Source: Roseiarcus sp963749715 (GTDB lineage Bacteria; Pseudomonadota; Alphaproteobacteria; Rhizobiales; Beijerinckiaceae). Taken from it: 64,000 bases of DNA. Where the stretch lies: assembly GCA_963749715.1 (NCBI GenBank), contig CAVVNR010000008.1, positions 186,001 through 250,000 of the forward strand, in the 5' to 3' direction. The position numbers and the translations under genes were made by a program. The first letter of the stretch is position 1; each line of letters begins with the position of its first letter. This document shows positions 34,668 through 42,546 of this stretch, one piece after another. Under the pieces are notes generated by a model. That model was given only the letters and a program-made list of their open reading frames with translations, did no database searches and had not been told where the DNA came from.

Positions 34668-35271
34668 ATGGATCCGCTCATCGAAGGCTATCGCCGTTTT
34701 CGCGCCGAAGTCTGGCCGGCTGAGCGGGCGCGCTACGAGGCGCTCGCCCATTGGGGGCAGAGCCCGGAGGCGATGGTCATCGCCTGCTCGGATTCGCGCG
34801 TCGATCCGCAGATGATGTTCGGGGCGGTGCCGGGCGAATTGTTCGTCGTGCGCAACGTCGCGGCGCTCGTGCCGCGCTATAGCCCCGACCCCGGCCATCA
34901 CGGCACGAGCGCCGCGCTCGAATTCGGCGTCAAGGTGCTGAAGGTTCCGCGGCTGGTCGTGCTGGGCCACGGGCAGTGCGGCGGCGTGAAGGCGATGGCC
35001 TATGGGGCGCCGCCGCAGGCGCGGGATTTCATCGCCTCCTGGGTCGAGATCGGCGCTCCCGCGGTCGCCGCCGCGGGCGACAAGCCGGAAGGGCGCCTCG
35101 AGCGGATCGAGGCCGAGGTCGTGCGCCTTTCGCTCGCCAACCTCATGACCTTCCCATGGATCGCCGATGCGGTCGGCGGCCGGCCGTCTTACGCTCCAGG
35201 GCTATTGGTTCGACGTCCACACCGGCGTGCTTGCGAGCGTGGGAGCGGGCGGGCTCGAGCTGGTGGATTGA
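34668..35271 (+). pseudogene. Beta-carbonic anhydrase, frameshifted near the C-terminus
   Basis: Beta-carbonic anhydrases hydrate CO2 with a Zn ion held by two Cys and one His. The zinc and catalytic motifs are intact: MVIACSDSRVDPQ and VLGHGQCGGVKAM, and the fold continues to LANLMTFPWIADAVGG. At about 35180-35187, within GGCCGGCCG, the frame is wrong by one base; the next frame gives LTLQGYWFDVHTG and ASVGAGGLELVD, the expected family C-terminus. The full protein would be about 200 residues. The start ATG 34668 gives MDPLIEGYRRF, the usual N-terminus. Active-site residues survive, so a sequence error is possible. Confidence 0.88.
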
Positions 35272-35437
35272 GCTGGCGGCGGGCGCTGGCTGAGCCGCGA
35301 ACCTAGACGCTCAAGGAGACGCTCAAGGCCGTCGGGGTCGTTTCGAGTCCATTTTGAGTCATCTCCAAAGCTAGGGTGCCATATGCCATATCCGAGTCGT
35401 GGCGTCGGTGGCGGCGGCCTTGGGCCCAGAGCCCGGG

Positions 35438-35701
35438 CTATGCGGTTCGTAATTCTACGATACAGTCAGCGTCCCATCCGGCGTCACAATAATCATATAG
35501 AGAAAAGCTAGGAAACCGATCAAGATAAAACACAGAAGAAGAGCGATCGAGAAAATTTCCTCCTGTCCATTCACCAGGCGACCAGCTGTGTGCGATTGGA
35601 ACGTAACCTCGGCCAGCCATGTCATCGACATCAACCTGATATGCTTTTGTAGCTTTGATTTGATCTCCAGTGTACCTTTTCACGACTATTACATGAGTCA
35701 T
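35438..35701 (-). CDS. Small protein of unknown function
   Basis: The 87-residue frame begins MTHVIVVKRYTGDQIKATKAYQ and continues VDVDDMAGRGYVPIAHSWSPGEW, a GY-x-P-x(4)-W-x-x-G-x-W pattern that I associate with short, poorly characterised bacterial proteins that process large-domain membrane partners. The rest (SVFYLDRFPSF then CDAGWDADCIVEL) has no clear motif and the expected membrane segment is missing, so the end may be out of frame. Local base composition is AT-richer than the neighbours. The reading is tentative; it could be a decayed gene. Confidence 0.4.
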   Translation of the reverse strand: MTHVIVVKRYTGDQIKATKAYQVDVDDMAGRGYVPIAHSWSPGEWTGGNFLDRSSSVFYLDRFPSFSLYDYCDAGWDADCIVELRTA

Positions 35702-35790
35702 TTGTGTATCACGATCCGTTATCGACATCAAGGGAAACTACAATTCTCGTCGCTGCCGTATCGCGCGCGTCCCACAGGAGGATTTTTGGG

Positions 35791-36102
35791 TCACGCCTCA
35801 AGGACGGACTCGCGTGACCGCTCGACGCTCGATCTGAAATATGGATTGCGAATCGCGCCTGGCTCGACGAGGTCGACGCTACGGCCGAACAGCGCCTCAA
35901 GCGACTCTTTGAGGTCGAAAAAAGTTTGGAGCGACAAAGCCTGCGGAGCTTTGAGATCGAACTCGACAAGGAAGTCGAGATCGCTGCGCGCCGGGTCGAA
36001 ATCGTCGCCCGTAGCCGAGCCAAAAAGGTCGAGGCGGCGCACATGGAACCGGCGGCACAACTCCCGCAGTTCCTCTCGATGCGATGAAATCTCAGCGTTC
36101 AT
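35791..36102 (-). CDS. MNT-type nucleotidyltransferase domain protein
   Basis: The 103-residue protein has the minimal nucleotidyltransferase signature LDLFGSATGDDFDPARSDL followed by DFLVEF: a GS motif, then two Asp residues spaced for metal binding, and a later VDLVEPGAI strand. MNT proteins are usually antitoxins paired with HEPN toxins (HepT), adding AMP units to the toxin. No HEPN gene is next to it, so it is either an orphan or has lost its partner. ATG 36102 gives MNAEISSHREEL, the conserved start. Confidence 0.8.
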   Translation of the reverse strand: MNAEISSHREELRELCRRFHVRRLDLFGSATGDDFDPARSDLDFLVEFDLKAPQALSLQTFFDLKESLEALFGRSVDLVEPGAIRNPYFRSSVERSRESVLEA

Positions 36103-36189
36103 CGGATTCTCCCTGAGGGATAACCCTATAGCACGGGCCGAACGGGTCGCCCGCACGCCTCTGTAACCCCTCGCAACGGGAGAATGGAG

Positions 36190-36612
36190 TCACTCCCCCT
36201 TGTTGAACAGGAACGGCGCAACCTCGGAAACGCCGGGGGCTTTGTCGACCGAAAAAGGCATAGGCCGGCAGACGGCAAGCGCGGAGAGGCCCACCCTCGC
36301 CTTGAGCAGGCCGTTGAGAACGCCTTCGCCCGTGCGGGCGGAGATCCGCGAGGCGATGCCGTGGCCGACCAGCTGCTGCAGCAGGCTGTCGCCGACCGCC
36401 ATCCCGCCGGTGATAGCGATATGGGCGCCGATCGAGTGCGCGAGCTTGATGAGGCCGAGCGGCCAGGACGTCGAGCACCGCGCGCGGGCTGATCGCGGTC
36501 GCCAGCGACACGCGCTTGGCGGCGGCAGCGATTTCGCCTTGCGCCTTGTCGTCGAGCGGCCTGAGCAGCGCCCGTTCGGCGACGTCGATGAGGTCGCGTC
36601 CGTCGATGATCG
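36190..36612 (-). pseudogene. Truncated duplicate of the DUF697 (TIGR01620) gene
   Basis: This stretch repeats the 3' half of the gene at 36933-38111. It matches from about IIDGRDLIDVAERALLRPLD to AVLDVL in one frame, then jumps frame and continues LIKLAHSIGAHIAITGGMAV to VAPFLFNKGE and a stop. Roughly 70 bases found in the full gene (encoding FVVAQIVRLVRRIAEIYGG) are deleted between the two parts. There is no start codon or N-terminal half. Identity between the copies is high, so the duplication is fairly recent. The intact C-terminus (FLFNKGE) is instructive because the full gene seems to have lost it. Confidence 0.8.
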
Positions 36613-36932
36613 CCCCGCGAGGCGTCCATGCTCCAGATGGGGCTTGCGCCACGGACCGAAAGGATGCCATATGCAGTTGAATTCAAACGATAATTCGCGA
36701 ATGTTCGGCATTTGTTCTTGACGGCTCGCGCCGATCCGGCTAAAGTCTTTTTCGGTAACGCAGGGCGAAATGAGAAAACCATGACGAAGCCGTCTTCAAC
36801 AGACGCCTTGGTTCGAGCTGAGCCTCGGGCCGAACCGGTTTCGGCCGATCGAGTGGCGTGGGCGTCAACTCGCAGGATCGAATCCAAGGCCCACGAGGCG
36901 CCCGCCGGCGAGGCGAAGGGGCGGGGGAATTT

Positions 36933-38111
36933 CTATTTCTTTGTCGGCGTACCCCCTTGAAAAGTCCGGAAATCGGACGAATAAAACCAAGCAAATCCAC
37001 GCGATTTTACTTGGACAAGCTTGGCCAGACTTGGTTTCGCTTGGAGCCATTTGGCCTCAGCGTCACTCGCCCTTGCGCTGAACAGGAAAGGCGCGACTTC
37101 GGAGACGCCGGGGGCTTTGTCGACCGAGAATGGCGCGGGGCGGCAGACGGCGAGCGCCGACAGGCCGACGCGCGCCGTGAGCAGGCCATTGAGCACGCCT
37201 TCGCCCATGCGGGCTGAGATGCGCGAAGCGATCCCGTGGCCGACCAGCTGCTGCATCAGGCTGTCTCCGACCGCCATCCCGCCAGTGATGGCGATATGGG
37301 CGCCGATCGAGCGGGCGAGCTTGACGAGGCCGAGGAGGCCAGGCCGGCCGCCGTAGATTTCCGCGATCCGCCGGACCAGCCGAACGATCTGCGCGACCAC
37401 GAACAGGACGTCGAGGATCGCGCGCGGGCTGATCGCGGTCACGAGCGACACGCGCTTGGCGGCGGCGGCGATCTCGCTCTCCGCCTGCTCATCGAGCGGC
37501 CGCAAGAGCGCCCGCTCGGCGACGTCGATGAGGTCGCGTCCGTCGATGATCGCGCGCGCCGCGTCCTCGACTTGGGCGCGCGCATGCGCCGTTTCCGGGC
37601 GGTCGCGATAGAGGGCGACGAGCTGGCTGACCAGCCGGCGCGCCTGGACGCGATCGTCGGCCGCGTGCGCCTTGGCCAAGGCGACATGCATTTCCGCGAT
37701 CCGCGTCTGGCGTGCGACCGCGATGATCTCGCGTGCGGCGACGCCGATGAGGCCGGCCAGGAACACGAGGCCGAAGATGAGCCCGATGAAGCCAAGCGAC
37801 TCCGCTCTGGCGAACAGCCCTTCGATCAGGTTCGTCGCCCACAAGCCTAGGGCCAGCGAGACCAGGCCGCCAAGACCGGTCCAGGCGAGGCGCGCCAGGG
37901 TAAAGCGCGAGCGGGCGATCAGGCCGGACTTCTGCGCCGCCTCGATCTCGAGTTCTGCCTCGTCGATCGGCGCAGGGGCCGCGCCTGCGGGAATAGGGCC
38001 GTGCTGCGAGCGAATGACCGCCTCGGGCGCATAAGGGGCGGGCTGATCGTCGACCGCGATGCGCCGGTCGTCGAGGCGAAAGGCGCGGGGGCGGGGCGGG
38101 CGCTGGCTCAT
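36933..38111 (-). CDS. TIGR01620/DUF697 membrane protein (YcjF-like), 3' end altered
   Basis: The 392-residue reading has two membrane segments (LARLAWTGLGGLVSLALGLW and LGFIGLIFGLVFLAGLIGVA), a helical middle and the DUF697 core (SIGAHIAITGGMAVGDSLMQQ). This family is found with YcjX-like ATPases; the start overlaps the YcjX-like stop by four bases, supporting joint function, which is unknown (envelope stress is suggested). After VAPFLF the sequence departs from the duplicate's FNKGE ending: two extra bases shift the frame past the old TGA (37065-37063) and add about 40 residues from a dispersed repeat. The real protein probably ended near 37063. Confidence 0.85.
   Translation of the reverse strand: MSQRPPRPRAFRLDDRRIAVDDQPAPYAPEAVIRSQHGPIPAGAAPAPIDEAELEIEAAQKSGLIARSRFTLARLAWTGLGGLVSLALGLWATNLIEGLFARAESLGFIGLIFGLVFLAGLIGVAAREIIAVARQTRIAEMHVALAKAHAADDRVQARRLVSQLVALYRDRPETAHARAQVEDAARAIIDGRDLIDVAERALLRPLDEQAESEIAAAAKRVSLVTAISPRAILDVLFVVAQIVRLVRRIAEIYGGRPGLLGLVKLARSIGAHIAITGGMAVGDSLMQQLVGHGIASRISARMGEGVLNGLLTARVGLSALAVCRPAPFSVDKAPGVSEVAPFLFSARASDAEAKWLQAKPSLAKLVQVKSRGFAWFYSSDFRTFQGGTPTKK
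36955..37062 (-). repeat. Dispersed extragenic repeat, copy 2
   Basis: On the minus strand this region is rich in CCAAG units, then a block similar to the one near 11384-11450: AAAATCGCGTGGATTT, TTGG-TTT-ATTCGTCCG and TTTTCAAGGGGGTACGCCGA. One frame reads AKPSLAKLVQVKSRGFAWFY. It lies at the 3' end of the DUF697 gene, and that gene's open frame runs into it. The 340 bases to its left (36613-36954) hold no recognisable gene. Two copies in 64 kb suggest a family of many copies in the genome. Confidence 0.6.
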
Positions 38112-39550
38112 GCGAGACGATCCCCGACGAGGAATTGCAGCGCCCGGTCGAGCCGGATCTGCGGCGCAGCCTCGCCGCGGCGGGTCAAAGGCGGGCGGAA
38201 CCGGACGAACCGCCAGTCGTTGTCGGCTTCGGGCAGGGCGATTCCGTCGCCGTTGAAAATCGCCTCCGGGTCAGCCGGCAATTCGCCGGGAAAGACGGCC
38301 GCTTCGGCGACGCCGTCAAAAACCTGGCCGCCGATCGTCTCGTCCTTTTCCGGCACGCCGATGATAGCGTCGAGCGTCTCGCCGCCGGTCTTAATCTGAG
38401 CCTCGCGGGTGGCGCGGACGGCGGCAAGGGCGATGACGTCGATCTCCGCCCCAACTCCTTCGGCGCGGGCAATTGCTTTCGCCGTCAGTGCGCGCAGAAT
38501 CGCCTCCAGCCGGTCGTGGCTGGTATGGTGGAGATGGTCGGCCTTGGTCGCCGCAAAAAGGATGCGGTCGATGCGGGGACGGAAGATCGAGGAGAGCCGC
38601 GAAGCGCGTCCGGCGCGGAAGGCGCGCATGACATCGGAGAGCGCATTCTCGAGATCGGCGAGCGCGGCCGGGCCGGAATTGAGCGCGGAAAGCGCGTCGA
38701 CCAGCACGATTTGCCGGTCGAGCCTGGCGAAATGATCGCGAAAGAACGGCCGCACCACATGCGCCTTATAGGCTTCGTAGCGGCGCGCCATCATCGCTGC
38801 GAGCGAGCCGGGCGCGACCGTCGCATCGGCGCCGAACGCGATCGGAGCGAAGGTCAAAGCCGGCGAGCCTTCGAGATCGCCCGGCATCAGGAACCGGCCG
38901 GGCGGCAGGGTCGAGAGCGCATAGACGTCGTCGCGCGCCCGTTTGAGATAGGCGGTGAACAATTCGGCGATCCGCCGCGCCGCGTCCTCGTTGGCTTGCC
39001 CCTGAGGGTCGAGGCCGACGAGCGCCTTGCGCCATTTTTCCGACAGCGGCGCGCGGGCAGGGGTTTCGCTCGCGGCCAGCGTCTCGCGTGACCATTCAGC
39101 GTAGCTCTTGTCGAGGAGCGGCAGGTCGAGCAGCCATTCGCCGGGATAGTCAACGAGATCGAGCTTGAGGCTCGAGCTCCGCGCGCCCCATCCGGCCGCG
39201 CTCTCGAACTCGATCGTGAGCCTGAGCTGGGCGATGCGGCGGGTCGATTCCGGCCAGCGGCGATCGGGACCCGAGAGACTTGCCAGATGCTCCTCGTAAG
39301 CGAACCGCGGCACCGCGTCGTCCGGCTGCGGCTCGAGCCGCGCCCGCATGATGCGGCCTTCGGCGGAGGCGGCCAGGACGGGCAGGCGCGCGCCGGCGAT
39401 CAGATTGTTGATCAACGCGGTCAGGAACACCGTTTTGCCGGACCTCGACAGGCCCGTCACGCCGAGGCGCAGTGCGCCGCCGGAGAAAAAATCGCCGATC
39501 GAGCGAGCGACGAGCCCCGCCTCGAAGACGAAATCGCTGAAACCTGACAC
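38108..39550 (-). CDS. YcjX-like P-loop ATPase/GTPase
   Basis: The 480-residue protein belongs to the YcjX family (DUF463). The Walker A motif is GVTGLSRSGKTVFLTALINNL-like at about residues 30-45, and a likely Walker B/G3 region is LKLDLVDYPGEWLLDLPLL. Later, QIVLVDALSALNSG and FAATKADHLHHTS (NKXD-like TKAD) support a GTPase-type fold. It is the first gene of the pair with the DUF697 protein, ending in a 4-base overlap. In enterobacteria such genes respond to phage shock or heat stress; that role is not shown here. Confidence 0.9.
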   Translation of the reverse strand: MSGFSDFVFEAGLVARSIGDFFSGGALRLGVTGLSRSGKTVFLTALINNLIAGARLPVLAASAEGRIMRARLEPQPDDAVPRFAYEEHLASLSGPDRRWPESTRRIAQLRLTIEFESAAGWGARSSSLKLDLVDYPGEWLLDLPLLDKSYAEWSRETLAASETPARAPLSEKWRKALVGLDPQGQANEDAARRIAELFTAYLKRARDDVYALSTLPPGRFLMPGDLEGSPALTFAPIAFGADATVAPGSLAAMMARRYEAYKAHVVRPFFRDHFARLDRQIVLVDALSALNSGPAALADLENALSDVMRAFRAGRASRLSSIFRPRIDRILFAATKADHLHHTSHDRLEAILRALTAKAIARAEGVGAEIDVIALAAVRATREAQIKTGGETLDAIIGVPEKDETIGGQVFDGVAEAAVFPGELPADPEAIFNGDGIALPEADNDWRFVRFRPPLTRRGEAAPQIRLDRALQFLVGDRLA

Positions 39551-39716
39551 AGGAAATTCCGCGCGCGCAAACCGGGGAGCCTATTTAGGCGGCGCTGGCC
39601 GGTTTGGACAGTGGACCCCGAAGCTCCAGGCTCAGGTTTCGAGATCATGCGCGCGCTCGAGATCGGCTCTCCGCGCTGGCCGGCTCGACCCCCGTCGCAA
39701 GCTGACGGGCCTGGCC

Positions 39717-40241
39717 CTACTCCGCGCCCGCTTCCAGTTCCGCCGGCGTCAGGTAGAGCGCCAGGATCCCGGAATTGCGCTCGACGTCCTCCCAGCGGCG
39801 GACGGAAAAATCGAGCGCCGCGACGGCGCCAGTCGGATACTTGGCGGCGAGGCGGCGCAAGTCCGGATCGGCGCCCGAGCCTGTCAACCCCGTCGCCAGC
39901 TCGCCAAGCCCGGGATTGTGACCAACGAGGCCGACGCGCTTACGCGCGTCGGGGAGCGCGCGCGTGCGCGCAAGCAGCATGGTTTCACTGGCGTCGTAAA
40001 GCCCGGCTTCCTCCATGAGCTCGACCCGGCGCGGCCACGCGGCGGCCAAAATCTCCGCTGTCTCCTTGGTCCGCGCCGCGCCGGAATGAACCAGGAGCTC
40101 GGGAAGCATGCGGCGCGCGGCCAGCGCCGCGCCGATGCGGCGGGCGTCGGCGCGGCCGCGATCGGTCAGCGAGCGGTCGTAGTCGTCGCGCCCGACGGAT
40201 GGCTCAGCCTTCGCGTGACGAATGAGAAACAACCGGCGCAT
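39717..40241 (-). CDS. SixA-like histidine phosphatase
   Basis: The 174-residue protein has the histidine phosphatase signature at its N-terminus, MRRLFLIRHAKAEP (phospho-His in RHA), and the second conserved His in VGLVGHNPGLGELA. This matches SixA-type phosphohistidine phosphatases, which remove phosphate from histidine phosphotransfer proteins in bacteria. ATG 40241 is used because the family starts exactly there; a longer frame adds residues without similarity. Given the CckA kinase five genes on, a phosphorelay target is conceivable but not shown. Confidence 0.88.
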   Translation of the reverse strand: MRRLFLIRHAKAEPSVGRDDYDRSLTDRGRADARRIGAALAARRMLPELLVHSGAARTKETAEILAAAWPRRVELMEEAGLYDASETMLLARTRALPDARKRVGLVGHNPGLGELATGLTGSGADPDLRRLAAKYPTGAVAALDFSVRRWEDVERNSGILALYLTPAELEAGAE

Positions 40242-40355
40242 GAGCGAAGATTGCTTGAGGGCGTGGGGATTCGCAAGCGGATCGGCGGAAATCGGCGCTG
40301 GACAATTGACGATGGGCAATCGTTGGGCGCGCCCGCCGCTGATCGCCTCACCCTA

Positions 40356-41573
40356 TTATGCCGCAACTCGGGCGAGCGCCGGCCACCGGTATTCGGGAAG
40401 CTGCAGCGTGTCCCTGATGTCCCGGCTCAAAGCGAATCTCGCCAGTCCCGGAATGGCGCACGCCCTGATGACTTGATTGCGGAAGATGAGTCCAATCCGG
40501 CTCTTCGGGGCAAAGGCGGCGGAGAACCGCTCGGCGCTCTTCTGCTTCGTGGCGATGAAGGCGCGCAGGAGCGCCTCATAGTTCGCGAACGCCTCGTCAT
40601 GCCGTCCGCCAGCTTTGGCGAGCTCCCCGGCAAGCACGTAGGCTGCGGCCATCGAAAGGGCCGAGCCTTGGCCAGCCATCAACGAGACGCAGAAGGCCGC
40701 ATCGCCGATGAGCGCGACGCGGCCGCGCGACCAGGCAGGCATTTTGATCTGGGCGACCCGATCGAAATAGAGGTCCTGCGTGCGATCGAGGCGCTCGAGA
40801 ATTTGCCCGCATTCCCAACCGTCGGCGCTGAATCTCTGGTGCAGGATCGCCCTCTGCGCCGCCGGGTCGAGCGTCGCCGGCGAGGCTTCCTGGTTCCGGG
40901 CGAAGACGAACAGGATGAGCGTCCGGTCGTCGCGCAGGGCGACGCGTCCGACCATGCGGCCCGGCTCGCTATAGGTGACGTAAGCGTCTTCGTCTCGCGG
41001 CCGATAGCCTTGGGCCTCGAACGCCGCGACGGCGTAGCCGAGATCCTTTTCAAACTGTTGCTGCGGTCCGAAGACGAGCTTGCGGACGTTCGAGTGCAAC
41101 CCGTCGGCGCCGACGATAAGGTCGAATGAACGCAGGCCAGAGCGGCTCAATCGCACCCGGATGCAGTCCGTTCGCTCATCCAGGCCGACGATCTCCTCGT
41201 CGAACAGGACTTCCGTCTCGCCGCTCACCGCCTCGAACAACAGGCGGGAAAGATCGCCGCGCGCGAGGGTTATGAACCGTCCGCCGGTCAGTTCATGGAA
41301 CACGCGGGTTCCGAACCCTGCGACGCGTTCGCCCCTGGCGTCGACAATCCGCAACTCCCGCATCCTGTAGCCGACGCGCCCGAGGTCGTCGGCGAGCCCC
41401 ATCCGCTCGGCGATGTCGTAGCCGATGCCCCAGAAATCGATGACGTAACCGCCGTCGCGCAAGTCCGGCGCCCGTTCGACAATCGTCGTTTTGAATCCGG
41501 CCGCGTTCAGCCAGAAGGCGAGCGCCGGTCCGGCGACCCCGGCGCCAGAGATGAGAACCGAATTACCGCGCAT
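40356..41573 (-). CDS. FAD-dependent monooxygenase (PHBH-like)
   Basis: The 405-residue flavoprotein has the dinucleotide-binding motif VLISGAGVAGPALAFWLNAAG at its N-terminus, the DG-type motif DLIVGADGLHSNVRKLV and the C-terminal FAD motif ALIGDAAFCVSLMAGQGSA. This is the class A aromatic or tetracycline-type monooxygenase group, using NAD(P)H and O2. The substrate is unknown. The gene lies alone between the SixA-like and MoxR genes, same direction as both, with a 72-base gap to the MoxR gene. Confidence 0.88.
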   Translation of the reverse strand: MRGNSVLISGAGVAGPALAFWLNAAGFKTTIVERAPDLRDGGYVIDFWGIGYDIAERMGLADDLGRVGYRMRELRIVDARGERVAGFGTRVFHELTGGRFITLARGDLSRLLFEAVSGETEVLFDEEIVGLDERTDCIRVRLSRSGLRSFDLIVGADGLHSNVRKLVFGPQQQFEKDLGYAVAAFEAQGYRPRDEDAYVTYSEPGRMVGRVALRDDRTLILFVFARNQEASPATLDPAAQRAILHQRFSADGWECGQILERLDRTQDLYFDRVAQIKMPAWSRGRVALIGDAAFCVSLMAGQGSALSMAAAYVLAGELAKAGGRHDEAFANYEALLRAFIATKQKSAERFSAAFAPKSRIGLIFRNQVIRACAIPGLARFALSRDIRDTLQLPEYRWPALARVAA

Positions 41574-41645
41574 GCCCGCGCCTTATCACCACGGGCTGGC
41601 GGAACTGTGATCGCGTCAAGAAGACAGAATGGAGGCCGTCGCTCC

Positions 41646-42488
41646 CTACCGCTCCCGCCGGCTGAGGAACGCGAGCTTTTCGAACAGATGCACGTCCTGT
41701 TCGTTCTTCAGCAACGCGCCGTGCAGGGGCGGAATCAGCTTCTTGGCGTCGCGCTCGCGCAGGGCGTCGGGCGAGATGTCCTCGTTGAGCAGGAGCTTGA
41801 GCCAGTCGAGCAATTCCGAGGTGGTCGGCTTCTTCTTCAATCCTGGCATCTCGCGCAGCGCGAAGAAGGACCGCATCGCCTCCTCGACCAGCCGCGGCTT
41901 GATCGACGGATAGTGCAATTCGACGATCCTGCGCATCATCTCGGCGTCGGGAAAGCGGATGTAATGAAAGAAACAGCGGCGCAGGAACGCGTCGGGCAGC
42001 TCCTTCTCGTTGTTGGAGGTGATGATGACGATCGGCCTAAGGCGCGCCTTCACCGTCTCGCCAGTCTCATAGACGTGAAACTCCATCTGGTCGAGTTCGA
42101 GCAGGAGATCGTTGGGGAATTCGATGTCGGCCTTGTCGATCTCGTCGATAAGCAGCACCGGGCGCTCGGGCGAGGCCAACGCCTCCCATAGCTTGCCGCG
42201 GCGAATGTAATTCGCGATCTCGGAGACGCGCGGATCGCCAAGCTGCGAATCGCGCAGGCGCGAGACGGCGTCATATTCATAGAGGCCCTGCTGAGCGCGC
42301 GTGGTCGACTTGACGTGCCAGGCGATGAACGGGGCGCCGAGCGCGCCGGCGATCTCCTGCGCGAGCAGCGTCTTGCCGGTGCCGGGCTCGCCCTTGACGA
42401 GGAGTGGGCGCTCGAGCGCGATGGCGGCGTTGACCGCAGTTTTCAATTCGTCGCCCGCAACATAGGTGGCCGTGCCTTGAAAACGCAT
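41646..42488 (-). CDS. MoxR family AAA+ ATPase
   Basis: The 280-residue ATPase has Walker A VKGEPGTGKTLLAQE, Walker B PVLLIDEIDKAD, sensor IVIITSNNEKELPD and the arginine-finger region RRCFFHYIRFPD. This branch (CoxD/APE2220 type) normally works with a VWA-domain protein to insert metal cofactors or remodel proteins. A VWA protein of the right type is encoded 5 kb away at 47712-48887. Between them are cckA, fliO, dksA and uspA, so the pair has been separated or was never an operon here. Confidence 0.92.
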   Translation of the reverse strand: MRFQGTATYVAGDELKTAVNAAIALERPLLVKGEPGTGKTLLAQEIAGALGAPFIAWHVKSTTRAQQGLYEYDAVSRLRDSQLGDPRVSEIANYIRRGKLWEALASPERPVLLIDEIDKADIEFPNDLLLELDQMEFHVYETGETVKARLRPIVIITSNNEKELPDAFLRRCFFHYIRFPDAEMMRRIVELHYPSIKPRLVEEAMRSFFALREMPGLKKKPTTSELLDWLKLLLNEDISPDALRERDAKKLIPPLHGALLKNEQDVHLFEKLAFLSRRER

Positions 42489-42546
42489 CGACTTCGGCTC
42501 CTGGCCAAGTTTTTTGGATCAGGCTGTCAGAATGCGGCGGCGCCGG

